A stretch of DNA of 64,000 bases from NCBI GenBank assembly GCA_016342415.1, contig JAEIOD010000005.1, positions 124,001 to 188,000 on the forward strand, in the 5' to 3' direction. Positions 52,224 through 61,002 of the stretch are shown here, piece after piece. How positions within the stretch are numbered: the first letter of the stretch is position 1; every line of letters starts with the position of its first letter. The stretch is from Clostridiales bacterium. Lineage in GTDB: Bacteria > Bacillota > Clostridia > Peptostreptococcales > Acidaminobacteraceae. A model generated the notes under the pieces. It did not search any database. It was not told the origin of the DNA and saw nothing but the letters and a program-made list of their open reading frames with translations. Made by a program: the position numbers and the translations under genes.

Positions 52224-53423
52224 ATGGCTGTCTCTGAATTAAATGGTTATATCAATAGACAGTTACAATTTGATCCTATCTTGAGTCAAGTGCTTGTAGT
52301 AGGGGAAATATCAAATTTGAAATGTCATTCAAGTGGACATATGTATTTTACTTTGAAAGACGAAACTTCTAAAATACAATGTGTCATGTTTAAAAGTGAT
52401 GCTGAGACACTTGAATATACGCCTGCTGATGGTGAAAAAACAGAATTGACTGGAAGAGTATCGGTCTATGAAAAAGAAGGTAGATATCAAATCTACGTCA
52501 CTGGAATGGCACCCGTTGGTAAAGGAGAGTTGTATAAAGCGTTTATGCAACTGAAAGACTCTTTAGAAGAAAAAGGTTATTTTGATAAAAGACAACCAAT
52601 CATACCATTTCCTAGTACTATAGGTGTCATCACTTCACCTACAGGAGCTGCTATAAGAGATATTTTAACGGTTTTAAAAAGAAGAAATCCATATGTAGAA
52701 GTACTCATATATCCTGTTCGCGTACAGGGAGAAACGGCTAAATATGAAATTTCAAATGGAATTGATTATTTTAATGAAAATCCAGTAGATACTCTAATCC
52801 TTGCAAGAGGTGGAGGATCTTTAGAAGAATTATGGGCTTTTAATGAATTGATTGTAGCAGAAAGTATTTTTGATTCAAAAATTCCAATTATCTCAGGAGT
52901 AGGGCATGAAACTGATTTTACTATTTCGGATTTTGTATCGGATCTAAGGGCGGCAACGCCTACTGAAGCGGCTGAAATGGCCGTCGCTCCAATAGAGCAA
53001 TATCAAATTTATTTGGACAACCAAAAAAACAGACTTATACGTGTGATGTCACAACAACTATCACTTAATAAAATCAAGTTAGATAAAAGTAATAAAAATA
53101 AATTATGTCAACTTGTTTTAAGAGATATTCATGATATGAGAAGTGACATTTTGATGAAGAAAAATCAGTTGGTTACATCGTATCAAAATGATTTTCAAAA
53201 CAGGATGAATCACCTCGAAAAGCTTGGTGTAAAGTTAGATTCCGTGAGTCCGTTGTCTACTTTGCAACGAGGATATGCAGTTGTTGAAAAAAACAACAAA
53301 ACAGTTGAATCAATTAATGATGTGGAAGTATCAGATTCAATTGATATTATACTAAAAAATGGTATAATTAGAACTGAGGTAATTTCAAAGGAAAGGAAGC
53401 ATTTAAACGATGGAAAAATTTAA
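52224..53423 (+). CDS. xseA: Exodeoxyribonuclease VII large subunit
   Basis: Catalytic subunit of the single-strand-specific exonuclease VII. 399 residues. N-terminal OB fold (AVSELNGYINRQL, VVGEISNLKCHSSGHMYFTL), then the catalytic domain with GVITSPTGAAIRDIL, LILARGGGSLEELWAFN, PIISGVGHETDFTI and SDLRAATPTEAAE. A coiled coil separates these from the C-terminal LQRGYAVV segment. Ribosome site is weak. It overlaps xseB by 14 bases. Confidence 0.96.
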   Translation: MAVSELNGYINRQLQFDPILSQVLVVGEISNLKCHSSGHMYFTLKDETSKIQCVMFKSDAETLEYTPADGEKTELTGRVSVYEKEGRYQIYVTGMAPVGKGELYKAFMQLKDSLEEKGYFDKRQPIIPFPSTIGVITSPTGAAIRDILTVLKRRNPYVEVLIYPVRVQGETAKYEISNGIDYFNENPVDTLILARGGGSLEELWAFNELIVAESIFDSKIPIISGVGHETDFTISDFVSDLRAATPTEAAEMAVAPIEQYQIYLDNQKNRLIRVMSQQLSLNKIKLDKSNKNKLCQLVLRDIHDMRSDILMKKNQLVTSYQNDFQNRMNHLEKLGVKLDSVSPLSTLQRGYAVVEKNNKTVESINDVEVSDSIDIILKNGIIRTEVISKERKHLNDGKI

Positions 53424-53646
53424 AGATTTCGAATCTGATTTAAAGTCACTTGATGAGATTGTGATGGCTTTAGAATCTGGAGAATTATCTCTTTCAGATG
53501 CCCTAGTTGCATTTGAAAAAGGTATAGGTTTATTTAATAAATGTCATAACACACTTGAAAATGTAGAAAAACAAGTAAAAATACTTGTAGATAATATTGA
53601 AAAAGGTGAAAAAATTGCAGAGCCTTTTGAACCTAATGGAGTTTAA
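53410..53646 (+). CDS. xseB: Exodeoxyribonuclease VII small subunit
   Basis: 78-residue helical partner of XseA. FESDLKSLDEIVMALESGEL, LSDALVAFEKGIGLF and HNTLENVEKQVKIL give the family hairpin. Overlap with xseA and zero gap to ispA (stop TAA followed by ATG 53647) show translational coupling. Confidence 0.95.
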   Translation: MEKFKDFESDLKSLDEIVMALESGELSLSDALVAFEKGIGLFNKCHNTLENVEKQVKILVDNIEKGEKIAEPFEPNGV

Positions 53647-54534
53647 ATGTCGATAAAAGAAGGTTTACATAAAAAAGCTGGAATTATAGAAGCACAGTTG
53701 AATACATATTTTGATACACACGATAATTCATATCAAAAAGAACTACATGATAGCATGTTGTACAGTCTTTTGAATGGTGGCAAACGTATTCGGCCAGTTC
53801 TACTCATTGAAATAGGCGAATTGTTTGGTGCAAAGAAAGAGGATTTGATTGATTTTGCATGTGCAATTGAAATGATTCATACTTACTCTTTGATCCATGA
53901 TGATTTGCCAGCTATGGATGATGATGATTTAAGAAGAGGTAAGAAAACCAATCATATAGTGTATGGTGAAGCCATGGCCATTTTAGCGGGTGATGGTTTG
54001 TTGAACTTTGCTTATGAGTTAATGACTGAAGTCTCTTTAAAAAAAAATTCGTATAATTATTTAAAAGCGATGAAGGAAATCTCTAAAGCTGCTGGACATC
54101 AAGGCATGGTGGGTGGGCAGGTAGCTGATTGTCTGTCAGAAGGTAAAGTGGGTACAAAAGAAACTTTGGAATATATCCAATTGAATAAAACATCAGCACT
54201 TCTAACATGCGCATTAACTGCGGGTGGTTGCATAGCAGGTGTTTCAGAGATGACATTAAATGATTTGAGAAAACTGGGTACCGCTGTAGGTTTGGCTTTC
54301 CAAATCAAAGATGATATTTTAGATATAGAAAGTAATGAAAGTGTTTTAGGCAAACCGATAGGTAGTGATGAAAAAAATCGAAAATTGACTTATCCATCGG
54401 TATTTGGATTAGAAGCTTCGAAGGCAAAAGTAAGAGAATTAACTGATGAAGCCAATCGAATATTAATTAATTTTGATGGCGATACTACATTTTTAGAATC
54501 ATTGGTTAATTATTTATGTAATAGAGAGTATTAA
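53647..54534 (+). CDS. ispA: Polyprenyl (geranyl/farnesyl-type) diphosphate synthase
   Basis: Short-chain trans-prenyl transferase of 295 residues. First aspartate-rich motif LIHDDLPAMDDDDLRRG (DDx4D form, typical of bacterial FPP synthases), second FQIKDDILDIE (DDxxD), and GGKRIRPVLLIE near the start. It uses the IPP/DMAPP made by the MEP pathway, which begins with dxs about 1.6 kb downstream. Product length is not certain from sequence. Confidence 0.95.
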   Translation: MSIKEGLHKKAGIIEAQLNTYFDTHDNSYQKELHDSMLYSLLNGGKRIRPVLLIEIGELFGAKKEDLIDFACAIEMIHTYSLIHDDLPAMDDDDLRRGKKTNHIVYGEAMAILAGDGLLNFAYELMTEVSLKKNSYNYLKAMKEISKAAGHQGMVGGQVADCLSEGKVGTKETLEYIQLNKTSALLTCALTAGGCIAGVSEMTLNDLRKLGTAVGLAFQIKDDILDIESNESVLGKPIGSDEKNRKLTYPSVFGLEASKAKVRELTDEANRILINFDGDTTFLESLVNYLCNREY

Positions 54535-54543
54535 GGAGAAAAC

Positions 54544-54987
54544 ATGACATTCGTTGAAGGTTTAATCAACAATGAATTCTTTAAAGTTGCATTTATTGCT
54601 TGGTTTATAGCGCAATTTTTCAAAGTTATTCTAACTCTATTGATAGAGAAAAAATTGGACATAGGTAGATTTTGGGGATCGGGTGGTATGCCGAGTTCTC
54701 ATACATCAAGTGTTGTCGGAGTATCTACCGCCATTGGATTAGTCAATGGTTTTGGTTCGGCAATGTATGCATTATCTTTAGTTTTTGCGTTTGTAGTGAT
54801 GTACGATGCATCAGGTGTTAGGAGAGCTGTAGGTAAACAAGCAGCTATTCTTAATAATATGATACATGACTTATCAGAACACAAACACATTGAACAAGAG
54901 CAACTAAAGGAACTGATAGGACATACACCTTTTGAAGTTATTGGTGGTGCTATTTTGGGAATCATAGTTGCAAATATTTATTTGTAG
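54544..54987 (+). CDS. YuiD-type divergent PAP2 family membrane protein
   Basis: 147 residues, DUF212. WFIAQFFKVILTLL, then SGGMPSSHTSSVVGVSTA (PAP2-like SxxHTS) and YDASGVRRAVGKQA. Three to four membrane segments. The phosphatase motifs differ from true PAP2 and the substrate is unknown; a role with isoprenoid or lipid phosphates is suggested by position after ispA. AAGGAG precedes ATG 54544. The stop is directly followed by OLE RNA. Confidence 0.88.
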   Translation: MTFVEGLINNEFFKVAFIAWFIAQFFKVILTLLIEKKLDIGRFWGSGGMPSSHTSSVVGVSTAIGLVNGFGSAMYALSLVFAFVVMYDASGVRRAVGKQAAILNNMIHDLSEHKHIEQEQLKELIGHTPFEVIGGAILGIIVANIYL

Positions 54988-55560
54988 TAATTGGGGCACA
55001 GTATCCTAGTCAGTACTTTAATCTCTGAAGGCGGGGCTAAAAATTCGTCAGAGGGCACATCGATGAAGTTCCTGGTAGTTGCTTTAGACGCCCAGTCTGG
55101 GGTGATTGCTGGGAGTAAGGACGAGGGGGCGATCCACAATGGCATGTGGGCGTGGACCCTCTCCTCCGTGGAGACTTGCAATGCAAGATTACACCTGCAA
55201 TGTGTTTTGGTTGTTGATTTTGACAATTATGGTACGTGTAGTGTAGCCTGCCTTGAGCTGGAGAGGTGGACGGTAGATCAGATCAGGAGTCATAGGCCAA
55301 TGAATCTTGATTATTGCTCATCTAAACCGATTTGGCAAAAGAGGCTAGGAAATTATTTGACTGTAGAGGAAAACTCCTAGGCTGAATGTAAAAAAAGGAT
55401 TGAAGTGTGAACTAAGTGGTAGTCTAGTCTGTCTATTGGAAACAACGACAATATGCAATTAAAAGGGAACTGCTGATTTGGCGACAGACCAGTTTGCATA
55501 TGGGAAATCCTACTAGACCTAAGTCGCAGAATTTACTTTTTTTACTGCCCCATTTATATA
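54988..55560 (+). ncRNA. OLE RNA (ornate, large, extremophilic)
   Basis: Large structured non-coding RNA, about 570 bases, that forms a membrane ribonucleoprotein with OapA and is linked in Bacillus halodurans to tolerance of ethanol, cold and Mg2+ stress. Seen here: a long stretch without a credible gene, visibly G+C-richer than its surroundings; the ends pair (TGGGGCA 54992-54998 with TGCCCCA 55546-55552), continuing as AGT/ACT; clear inner helices such as CTTGC-AAT-GCAAG near 55174-55186 and 55424-55433 with 55483-55492. The gene that follows, after 11 bases, is OapA-like, then dxs, tlyA, argR and recN, the setting known for OLE. The identification rests on this context and on general resemblance; boundaries are approximate. 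Promoter not identified; it may be read through from ispA-yuiD. The open frame 54991-55380 inside it is rejected. Confidence 0.92.
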
Positions 55561-55571
55561 TGAGGTGACCT

Positions 55572-56138
55572 ATGAAAAAAATTAGAATTCGAATGAATTC
55601 TTGGATTTACACAATAACAATCATCACATTTTTTGTAACTATAGCCATCAGTTATATAACTGACGTCCTTATGGGCAATACAGGCTTAATAGTTGCAATA
55701 TTTGTGGTGTTAGCCATTGTACTAATTGGTATTATTTTTGATACAATTGGTGTTGCTGTCGCAACAGGAACAAAACAACCGTTTCATTCAATGGCAGCAT
55801 CTAAAATTAAATCAGCAAAGTATTCTTTGCTGTTATTAAATAACGCCAGTCAAGTATCCAACTTTTTTAATGATGTTATAGGAGATATTGCTGGTATTAT
55901 ATCAGGCGCAGCAAGTGCAGTCATTGTAATGAAAATATTAAGTTTAAATGCTGATTTTTTCAATAAATCAGTTATAAGTGTATTATTAAGTTCAGTTGTC
56001 GCGTGTTTAACAGTTGGCGGCAAGGCGATTGGAAAAGAAATTGCCATGACTTATTCAAAAGAAATTGTAAATTTTACAGGTAAAGTTTTATTTGTGATTA
56101 ATGAAAAAACTTTCTTTAAGTTCATTAAAAATATATAG
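55572..56138 (+). CDS. oapA: OLE-associated membrane protein OapA
   Basis: 188 residues with four hydrophobic segments: about 12-33 (IYTITIITFFVTIAISY), 38-63 (GLIVAIFVVLAIVLIGII), 103-125 (IAGIISGAASAVIVMKIL) and 135-155 (VISVLLSSVVACLTVGG). The start is basic (KKIRIR) and a basic, polar loop lies at about 67-100 (MAASKIKSAKYS). Both suit binding to RNA. Aspartates D101 and D105 enter the third segment. OapA in Bacillus halodurans has the same size and topology and binds OLE RNA directly. GAGGTGA precedes ATG 55572, just after the closing stem of OLE. dxs starts 10 bases after its stop. Confidence 0.88.
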   Translation: MKKIRIRMNSWIYTITIITFFVTIAISYITDVLMGNTGLIVAIFVVLAIVLIGIIFDTIGVAVATGTKQPFHSMAASKIKSAKYSLLLLNNASQVSNFFNDVIGDIAGIISGAASAVIVMKILSLNADFFNKSVISVLLSSVVACLTVGGKAIGKEIAMTYSKEIVNFTGKVLFVINEKTFFKFIKNI

Positions 56139-56148
56139 TGGAGAACAT

Positions 56149-57993
56149 ATGATAAATCTAAAAGATATAAAATCACCACAAGATCTTAACAATCTTAGCA
56201 AACGTGATTTGAGCGATTTAGCTGTTCAGATAAGATCTTTTTTACTAGATAATGTATCCTCAACAGGTGGACATTTATCTTCAAACTTAGGTGTCGTTGA
56301 ATTGACACTGTCACTGCACAAAATTTTTGACAGTCCAAATGATAAAATTATTTGGGATGTAGGACATCAAGGTTATGTCCATAAGATTTTGACAGGCAGG
56401 CAAGAGGATTTTAAGACTTTGAGGCAGTTAGATGGCATGAGCGGCTTCTTAAAAGCATCCGAAAGTGAACATGATGCATTTGAAGCAGGACATAGTAGTA
56501 CATCCATTTCTGCTGCTCTTGGTTATGCTAGAGCCTTCAAACTTAAAGGAGTGAAACATAAGGCCGTTGCTGTGATTGGCGATGGAGCTTTAACAGGCGG
56601 TATGGCTTTTGAAGCTTTGAATTACGCTGGACATTCTAATGAGAACATTATTGTTATTTTAAACGACAATGAGATGTCGATTTCTAAAAATGTAGGTGCT
56701 GTTGCTAGTTATCTGGCAAAAGCACGAACCACTACTACTTACGATCATTTTAAAATCAAATTTACTAAAATACTTAAAATGATTCCAATACTCGGAAAAC
56801 CCATTGAGAGTTTTTTAAGAACTCTAAAAAATAGTATCAAACAGTTCTTTGTCAAAGGTATGTTATTCGAGGAGTTCGGTTTTAAGTACTTTGGCGTAAT
56901 AGACGGTCATAATATAGCCAAAATGTTGGATGTATTAGAACATGTAAAAGATGTCGATGGACCAGTTTTGATTCATGTTTCCACAACTAAAGGGAAAGGT
57001 TATCATTTTGCTGAGAAAGAACCTGGTAAGTATCATGGTGTTCCAAAGTTTAATATTGCTGAAGGTATAATAAACACATCGTCTACAATGAAATACCAAG
57101 ATGTAGTTGGAAAAGAATTGATTCGTTTGGCAAGAAAACATGAAAATGTTGTGGCTATCACCGCTGCTATGCCATCGGGTACTGGTTTAACCGAGTTTTC
57201 AAAGGTTTGTAATAAACAGTTTATAGATGTTGGTATAGCTGAGCAAAACGCAGTTACAATGGCTGCAGGTTTATCAAAAGAAGGTATCAAACCCTATGTT
57301 TGTATTTATTCTACATTTTTGCAAAGAGCGTATGATCAGATTGTTCATGATGTTTGTTTGCAGAATTTAGATGTTGTTTTCTGTATAGATAGAGCTGGTC
57401 TAGTGGGTGAAGATGGTGAGACACATCATGGTATATTTGATATATCTTATTTGAGTCATATTCCTAATATGACATTACTTGCCCCAAAAGATAGACATGA
57501 ACTTTCGGAGATGGTAAAATATTCCTATACCTTTAAAGGTCCTCTTGCAATCAGATACCCAAGAGGTAATGCGATTGAAATGAATAAGGAACCCCTAAAT
57601 GATATGAAACCGGAAGTTTTATATGAGGGATCTAAATATTGTATTGTAGCCGTAGGGAATATGGTTCAAGTAGGTTTAGATGTCTGTGATATATTGAAAA
57701 AAGAAAACATTCATGTAACTTTGATAAACCCAAAACAGTTGGTACCGATGAAAGAATCCTTAAAATCAATATTATCTGATTATGAGGTTATATTCACAAT
57801 AGAAGATCATACTATTGTTGGTGGATATGGTTCATATTTATCTTCAGAGATTAATCGAAACTTAATTAAGTTTGCATTACCAAATCAATTTATAGAACAT
57901 GGCAATGTAAATTTATTACACAAGAGATTGGGCTTAGATGCTAAGTCGATTGCTATGAGTATAATGGAACAAGTTAGGAGCATGAATGGCTAA
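56149..57993 (+). CDS. dxs: 1-deoxy-D-xylulose-5-phosphate synthase
   Basis: Thiamine diphosphate enzyme that condenses pyruvate and glyceraldehyde-3-phosphate, first step of the MEP isoprenoid pathway. 614 residues. GHQGYVHKILTGR, GHSSTSISAALGYARA, the ThDP motif GDGALTGGMAFEALNYAG with LNDNEMSISKNVG, and in the pyrimidine domain GIAEQNAVTMAAGL and GEDGETHHGIFDISYL. ATG 56149 with GGAGAAC upstream is chosen; an in-frame ATG at 56101 lies within oapA. It overlaps tlyA. Confidence 0.96.
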   Translation: MINLKDIKSPQDLNNLSKRDLSDLAVQIRSFLLDNVSSTGGHLSSNLGVVELTLSLHKIFDSPNDKIIWDVGHQGYVHKILTGRQEDFKTLRQLDGMSGFLKASESEHDAFEAGHSSTSISAALGYARAFKLKGVKHKAVAVIGDGALTGGMAFEALNYAGHSNENIIVILNDNEMSISKNVGAVASYLAKARTTTTYDHFKIKFTKILKMIPILGKPIESFLRTLKNSIKQFFVKGMLFEEFGFKYFGVIDGHNIAKMLDVLEHVKDVDGPVLIHVSTTKGKGYHFAEKEPGKYHGVPKFNIAEGIINTSSTMKYQDVVGKELIRLARKHENVVAITAAMPSGTGLTEFSKVCNKQFIDVGIAEQNAVTMAAGLSKEGIKPYVCIYSTFLQRAYDQIVHDVCLQNLDVVFCIDRAGLVGEDGETHHGIFDISYLSHIPNMTLLAPKDRHELSEMVKYSYTFKGPLAIRYPRGNAIEMNKEPLNDMKPEVLYEGSKYCIVAVGNMVQVGLDVCDILKKENIHVTLINPKQLVPMKESLKSILSDYEVIFTIEDHTIVGGYGSYLSSEINRNLIKFALPNQFIEHGNVNLLHKRLGLDAKSIAMSIMEQVRSMNG

Positions 57994-58804
57994 AAAGGAA
58001 AGACTAGATGTATTATTAGTTGAAAATAATTATTTTGAATCAAGAGAAAAAGCCAAGAGAGCCATTATGTCTGGTGTTATCTTTATCAACCAACAACGCG
58101 TTGACAAACCTGGTATGACTGTACCAATAGATTCAGAGATTGAAATTAAAGGTAAAACGTTGCAATATGTCAGTCGTGGTGGTTTAAAACTGGAAAAAGC
58201 TATTGAAAATTTCCCGATTGATTTAAACGATAAAGTCTGTATGGATATTGGTGCTTCGACAGGTGGATTTACTGATTGCATGCTGCAAAGTGGTGCAAGG
58301 AAGGTATTTTCAGTTGATGTGGGTTATGGTCAACTGGATTGGAAACTTAGAAACTTAGATCAAGTTATCAATATGGAAAGAACCAATATCAGATATGTGA
58401 CGTTGGAACAAATAGGTGAACCTCTTGACTTTGTTAGTATTGATGTTTCGTTTATTTCGCTTAAACTTGTTCTACCAGTGGCATCTTCGTTAATGAAGGA
58501 AGGTGCTCAAATAGTTTTTCTGATCAAACCTCAATTTGAAGCTGGAAGAGAAAAAGTCAAGAAAAATGGAGTGGTTAGAGATCCTTCAGTGCATGAAGAT
58601 GTTATTAGGAAAGTACTTCATTATGCTTATGAAGCAGGATTTCAAATAGAGAATGTTTCTTTTTCACCTATAACTGGACCTAAAGGGAATATTGAATTCT
58701 TGGGTTATGGTTTTAAGAGAAATATTGAAACCGATTTAAACTTTTATGATGAAAATGTATTAAGGACACTCGTAGAGGATGCACATAACAGTTTAAAAAA
58801 ATAG
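57986..58804 (+). CDS. tlyA: TlyA-family rRNA (cytidine-2'-O)-methyltransferase
   Basis: 272 residues: N-terminal S4 RNA-binding domain (RLDVLLVENNYFESREKAKR, about 1-60), then an FtsJ-like methyltransferase with the SAM motif CMDIGASTGGFTDCML, VDVGYGQLDWKLR, SIDVSFISLKLVLP and FLIKPQFEAGREKV. Relatives methylate 16S and 23S rRNA and affect capreomycin sensitivity. It overlaps dxs by 8 bases; argR follows after 17 bases, as in Bacillus (yqxC-ahrC). Confidence 0.93.
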   Translation: MAKKERLDVLLVENNYFESREKAKRAIMSGVIFINQQRVDKPGMTVPIDSEIEIKGKTLQYVSRGGLKLEKAIENFPIDLNDKVCMDIGASTGGFTDCMLQSGARKVFSVDVGYGQLDWKLRNLDQVINMERTNIRYVTLEQIGEPLDFVSIDVSFISLKLVLPVASSLMKEGAQIVFLIKPQFEAGREKVKKNGVVRDPSVHEDVIRKVLHYAYEAGFQIENVSFSPITGPKGNIEFLGYGFKRNIETDLNFYDENVLRTLVEDAHNSLKK

Positions 58805-58821
58805 TATATTTAGGAGGAATA

Positions 58822-59271
58822 ATGAAGTATTCTAGACACTCGAAAATTCTTGAAATTATCAATAAAAATGAAATAGAAACTCAAGAAGAACTGGCAAAAA
58901 CATTATGTGATAGTGGTTTTAATGTCACTCAAGCCACGGTCTCAAGAGACATAAAAGAATTGAGATTAATCAAAGTATTAACACGTGAGGGCCGTTATAA
59001 ATATGCGACTCTAAAACAACATGAAACATCTATGTCAGAAAGATTTAGAAAGCTTTTTAGAGATTCTGTTGTTTCTATTGACTTCGCACAAAACATCATT
59101 GTAATCAAAACTTTAGTAGGTGCGGCAAGTGCTGCTGCAGCCGCTTTGGATGCACTAGACTTAAAGGATGTTGTTGGTTCTTTGGCTGGTGATGATACTA
59201 TTTTTGTATTAATCAGACAAGAAGAAAACATTGAACCGGCAATAAAGGAACTAGAGAGCTTATTACACTAA
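58822..59271 (+). CDS. argR: Arginine repressor ArgR/AhrC
   Basis: 149-residue hexameric regulator of arginine metabolism. The N-terminal winged helix has ETQEELAKTLCDSGFNVTQA and TVSRDIKELRLIKV. The C-terminal arginine-binding domain has VGAASAAAAALDALD and GSLAGDDTIFVLIR (arginine site aspartates). GGAGG precedes ATG 58822. recN follows after 10 bases. Confidence 0.96.
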   Translation: MKYSRHSKILEIINKNEIETQEELAKTLCDSGFNVTQATVSRDIKELRLIKVLTREGRYKYATLKQHETSMSERFRKLFRDSVVSIDFAQNIIVIKTLVGAASAAAAALDALDLKDVVGSLAGDDTIFVLIRQEENIEPAIKELESLLH

Positions 59272-59281
59272 AGAGGTTTAT

Positions 59282-60991
59282 ATGTTATTAGAAATGCGTA
59301 TTGAAAACTTTATTCTCATTGAATCGTTGAATCTTGAATTTTCTAAAGGACTAAATGTATTCACAGGTGAGACCGGTGCTGGTAAATCAATGATAATTGG
59401 TGCTATTAATGCTGGTCTAGGCGGAAAAGTCTCGGCAGATCAAATTAGATCAGGTGCTAATAAAGCTTTGATTCAATTGGTATTCTCTGTTGAAGCTGAA
59501 GAAATTATCAAAGTTCTTCATGAAATTGGCATTGATTTAGAAGATGATTTAGTCATTATTACAAGGGAAATTCATCCTTCTAATCGTTCAGTCGTTCGTT
59601 TAAATGACCGAGTGATTACGTTATCAACATTAAAACAATTATCAGATGTACTCATCGATATACATGGACAGCACGAACATCAGACACTCTTGTATCCTAA
59701 AAATCATTTGAAGTATCTTGATTTGATGGGATCAACAGATCATATGAAATTAATGGACTTAGTAGAGTCTTCTTATTTGCATATAAAAAAATTACAACAT
59801 GAGATTCAGGAGTTGATAAATTCTGGAAATGCTGATGTGGATGTGAACTATTTGAAATTTCAAATAGATGAAATTGATGCATTGCAATTAACAACAGAAG
59901 ATGAAAACTCTTTAGAAGAAAAATTTGAGTACTATAAGAATCTAGAAACTATATTTCAAAATACTCATACTGTTCTTCAGGTGCTTGGTGGCGAGGATGA
60001 TACTACTAATGGCATTAAAGAAATGATTCAATCTTCGATAAAATTTATTTCTGATATTGCCAGTTTTGACCCTAAGTTGGAAAACTACTTACAACAGTTA
60101 AATGACGTATTATATCAAATTGATGATCTGCAAAGTGAATTCAGACATTATATTGATGGTCTAGATGTTGATGAATCGGAAATGTATGAAGTTGAACAGC
60201 GTATGAATGCTATCAACGAGTTGAAGTTAAAACATGGTAGAACAGTTGCTGACATAATTTTGAAGCGTAATATATTATCTGAGCAGTTGAATCAGGCTAT
60301 TCATAGAGATGAGTTCTTAAATGAAATGAACAAGAAAATTCAAGATGCCAAGAAAATTTATATTTTACAATCTAAGGAACTTCAAAAAAGTCGTTTGAAA
60401 TTAAAAACTATTTTTGAGACCAGTGTATTAGAGGAGTTATCACTTCTTAATATGAAAACTTGTCAATTTGAAGTTGCATTTAAAGAAACGACTTTAGGTG
60501 ATGGTGAGTATCGATTATCTCCTAATGGATTTGATTCTATTGAATTTATTATATCAACAAATCCAGGTATGGATTTAAAACCACTAGTGAAGATAGCATC
60601 AGGTGGTGAGATATCTAGAATTATGTTGGCAATAAAAATAGCACTGTCACATCATGATGTCATCAATACTCTTGTTTTTGATGAAGTAGATACAGGCATC
60701 AGTGGTGGTACAGCAATTATAGTTGGTGAAAAGATTCATAAAATAACCAACGATTATCAGGTTATATGTATTACACATTTACCACAAATAGCCATTATGG
60801 GAGATTATCATTTCCTAATATCAAAATCGGTTGATGACGGATTGGGGATTACTCATGTTCATCACTTAGACGATAAACAAAAATTAATGGAAATTGCAAG
60901 GATGCTAAGTGGTGATGACCAAAGCCTTACTGCAAAACAGAACGCTAAAGAAATGTTAGAGAAAGCACATCAATATAAAAGCATTTCTTAA
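59282..60991 (+). CDS. recN: DNA repair protein RecN
   Basis: SMC-like ATPase acting early in double-strand break repair. 569 residues. Walker A GETGAGKSMIIGAI near residue 31, DIHGQHEHQTLL, a long coiled coil in the middle, ABC signature ASGGEISRIMLAIK near 440 and Walker B TLVFDEVDTGISGGTA. C-terminal HLPQIA motif ICITHLPQIAIMGD. AAGAGG precedes ATG 59282. In spore formers spoIVB usually comes next; here spo0A follows after 11 bases. Confidence 0.97.
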   Translation: MLLEMRIENFILIESLNLEFSKGLNVFTGETGAGKSMIIGAINAGLGGKVSADQIRSGANKALIQLVFSVEAEEIIKVLHEIGIDLEDDLVIITREIHPSNRSVVRLNDRVITLSTLKQLSDVLIDIHGQHEHQTLLYPKNHLKYLDLMGSTDHMKLMDLVESSYLHIKKLQHEIQELINSGNADVDVNYLKFQIDEIDALQLTTEDENSLEEKFEYYKNLETIFQNTHTVLQVLGGEDDTTNGIKEMIQSSIKFISDIASFDPKLENYLQQLNDVLYQIDDLQSEFRHYIDGLDVDESEMYEVEQRMNAINELKLKHGRTVADIILKRNILSEQLNQAIHRDEFLNEMNKKIQDAKKIYILQSKELQKSRLKLKTIFETSVLEELSLLNMKTCQFEVAFKETTLGDGEYRLSPNGFDSIEFIISTNPGMDLKPLVKIASGGEISRIMLAIKIALSHHDVINTLVFDEVDTGISGGTAIIVGEKIHKITNDYQVICITHLPQIAIMGDYHFLISKSVDDGLGITHVHHLDDKQKLMEIARMLSGDDQSLTAKQNAKEMLEKAHQYKSIS

Positions 60992-61002
60992 GGAGACATA
61001 AT

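Noticed and set aside
54991-55380. A 129-codon open frame between yuiD and oapA
   Set aside because: It lies wholly inside the OLE RNA, has no good ribosome site, unusual composition for this genome, and no recognisable domain. Its bases take part in the RNA helices.
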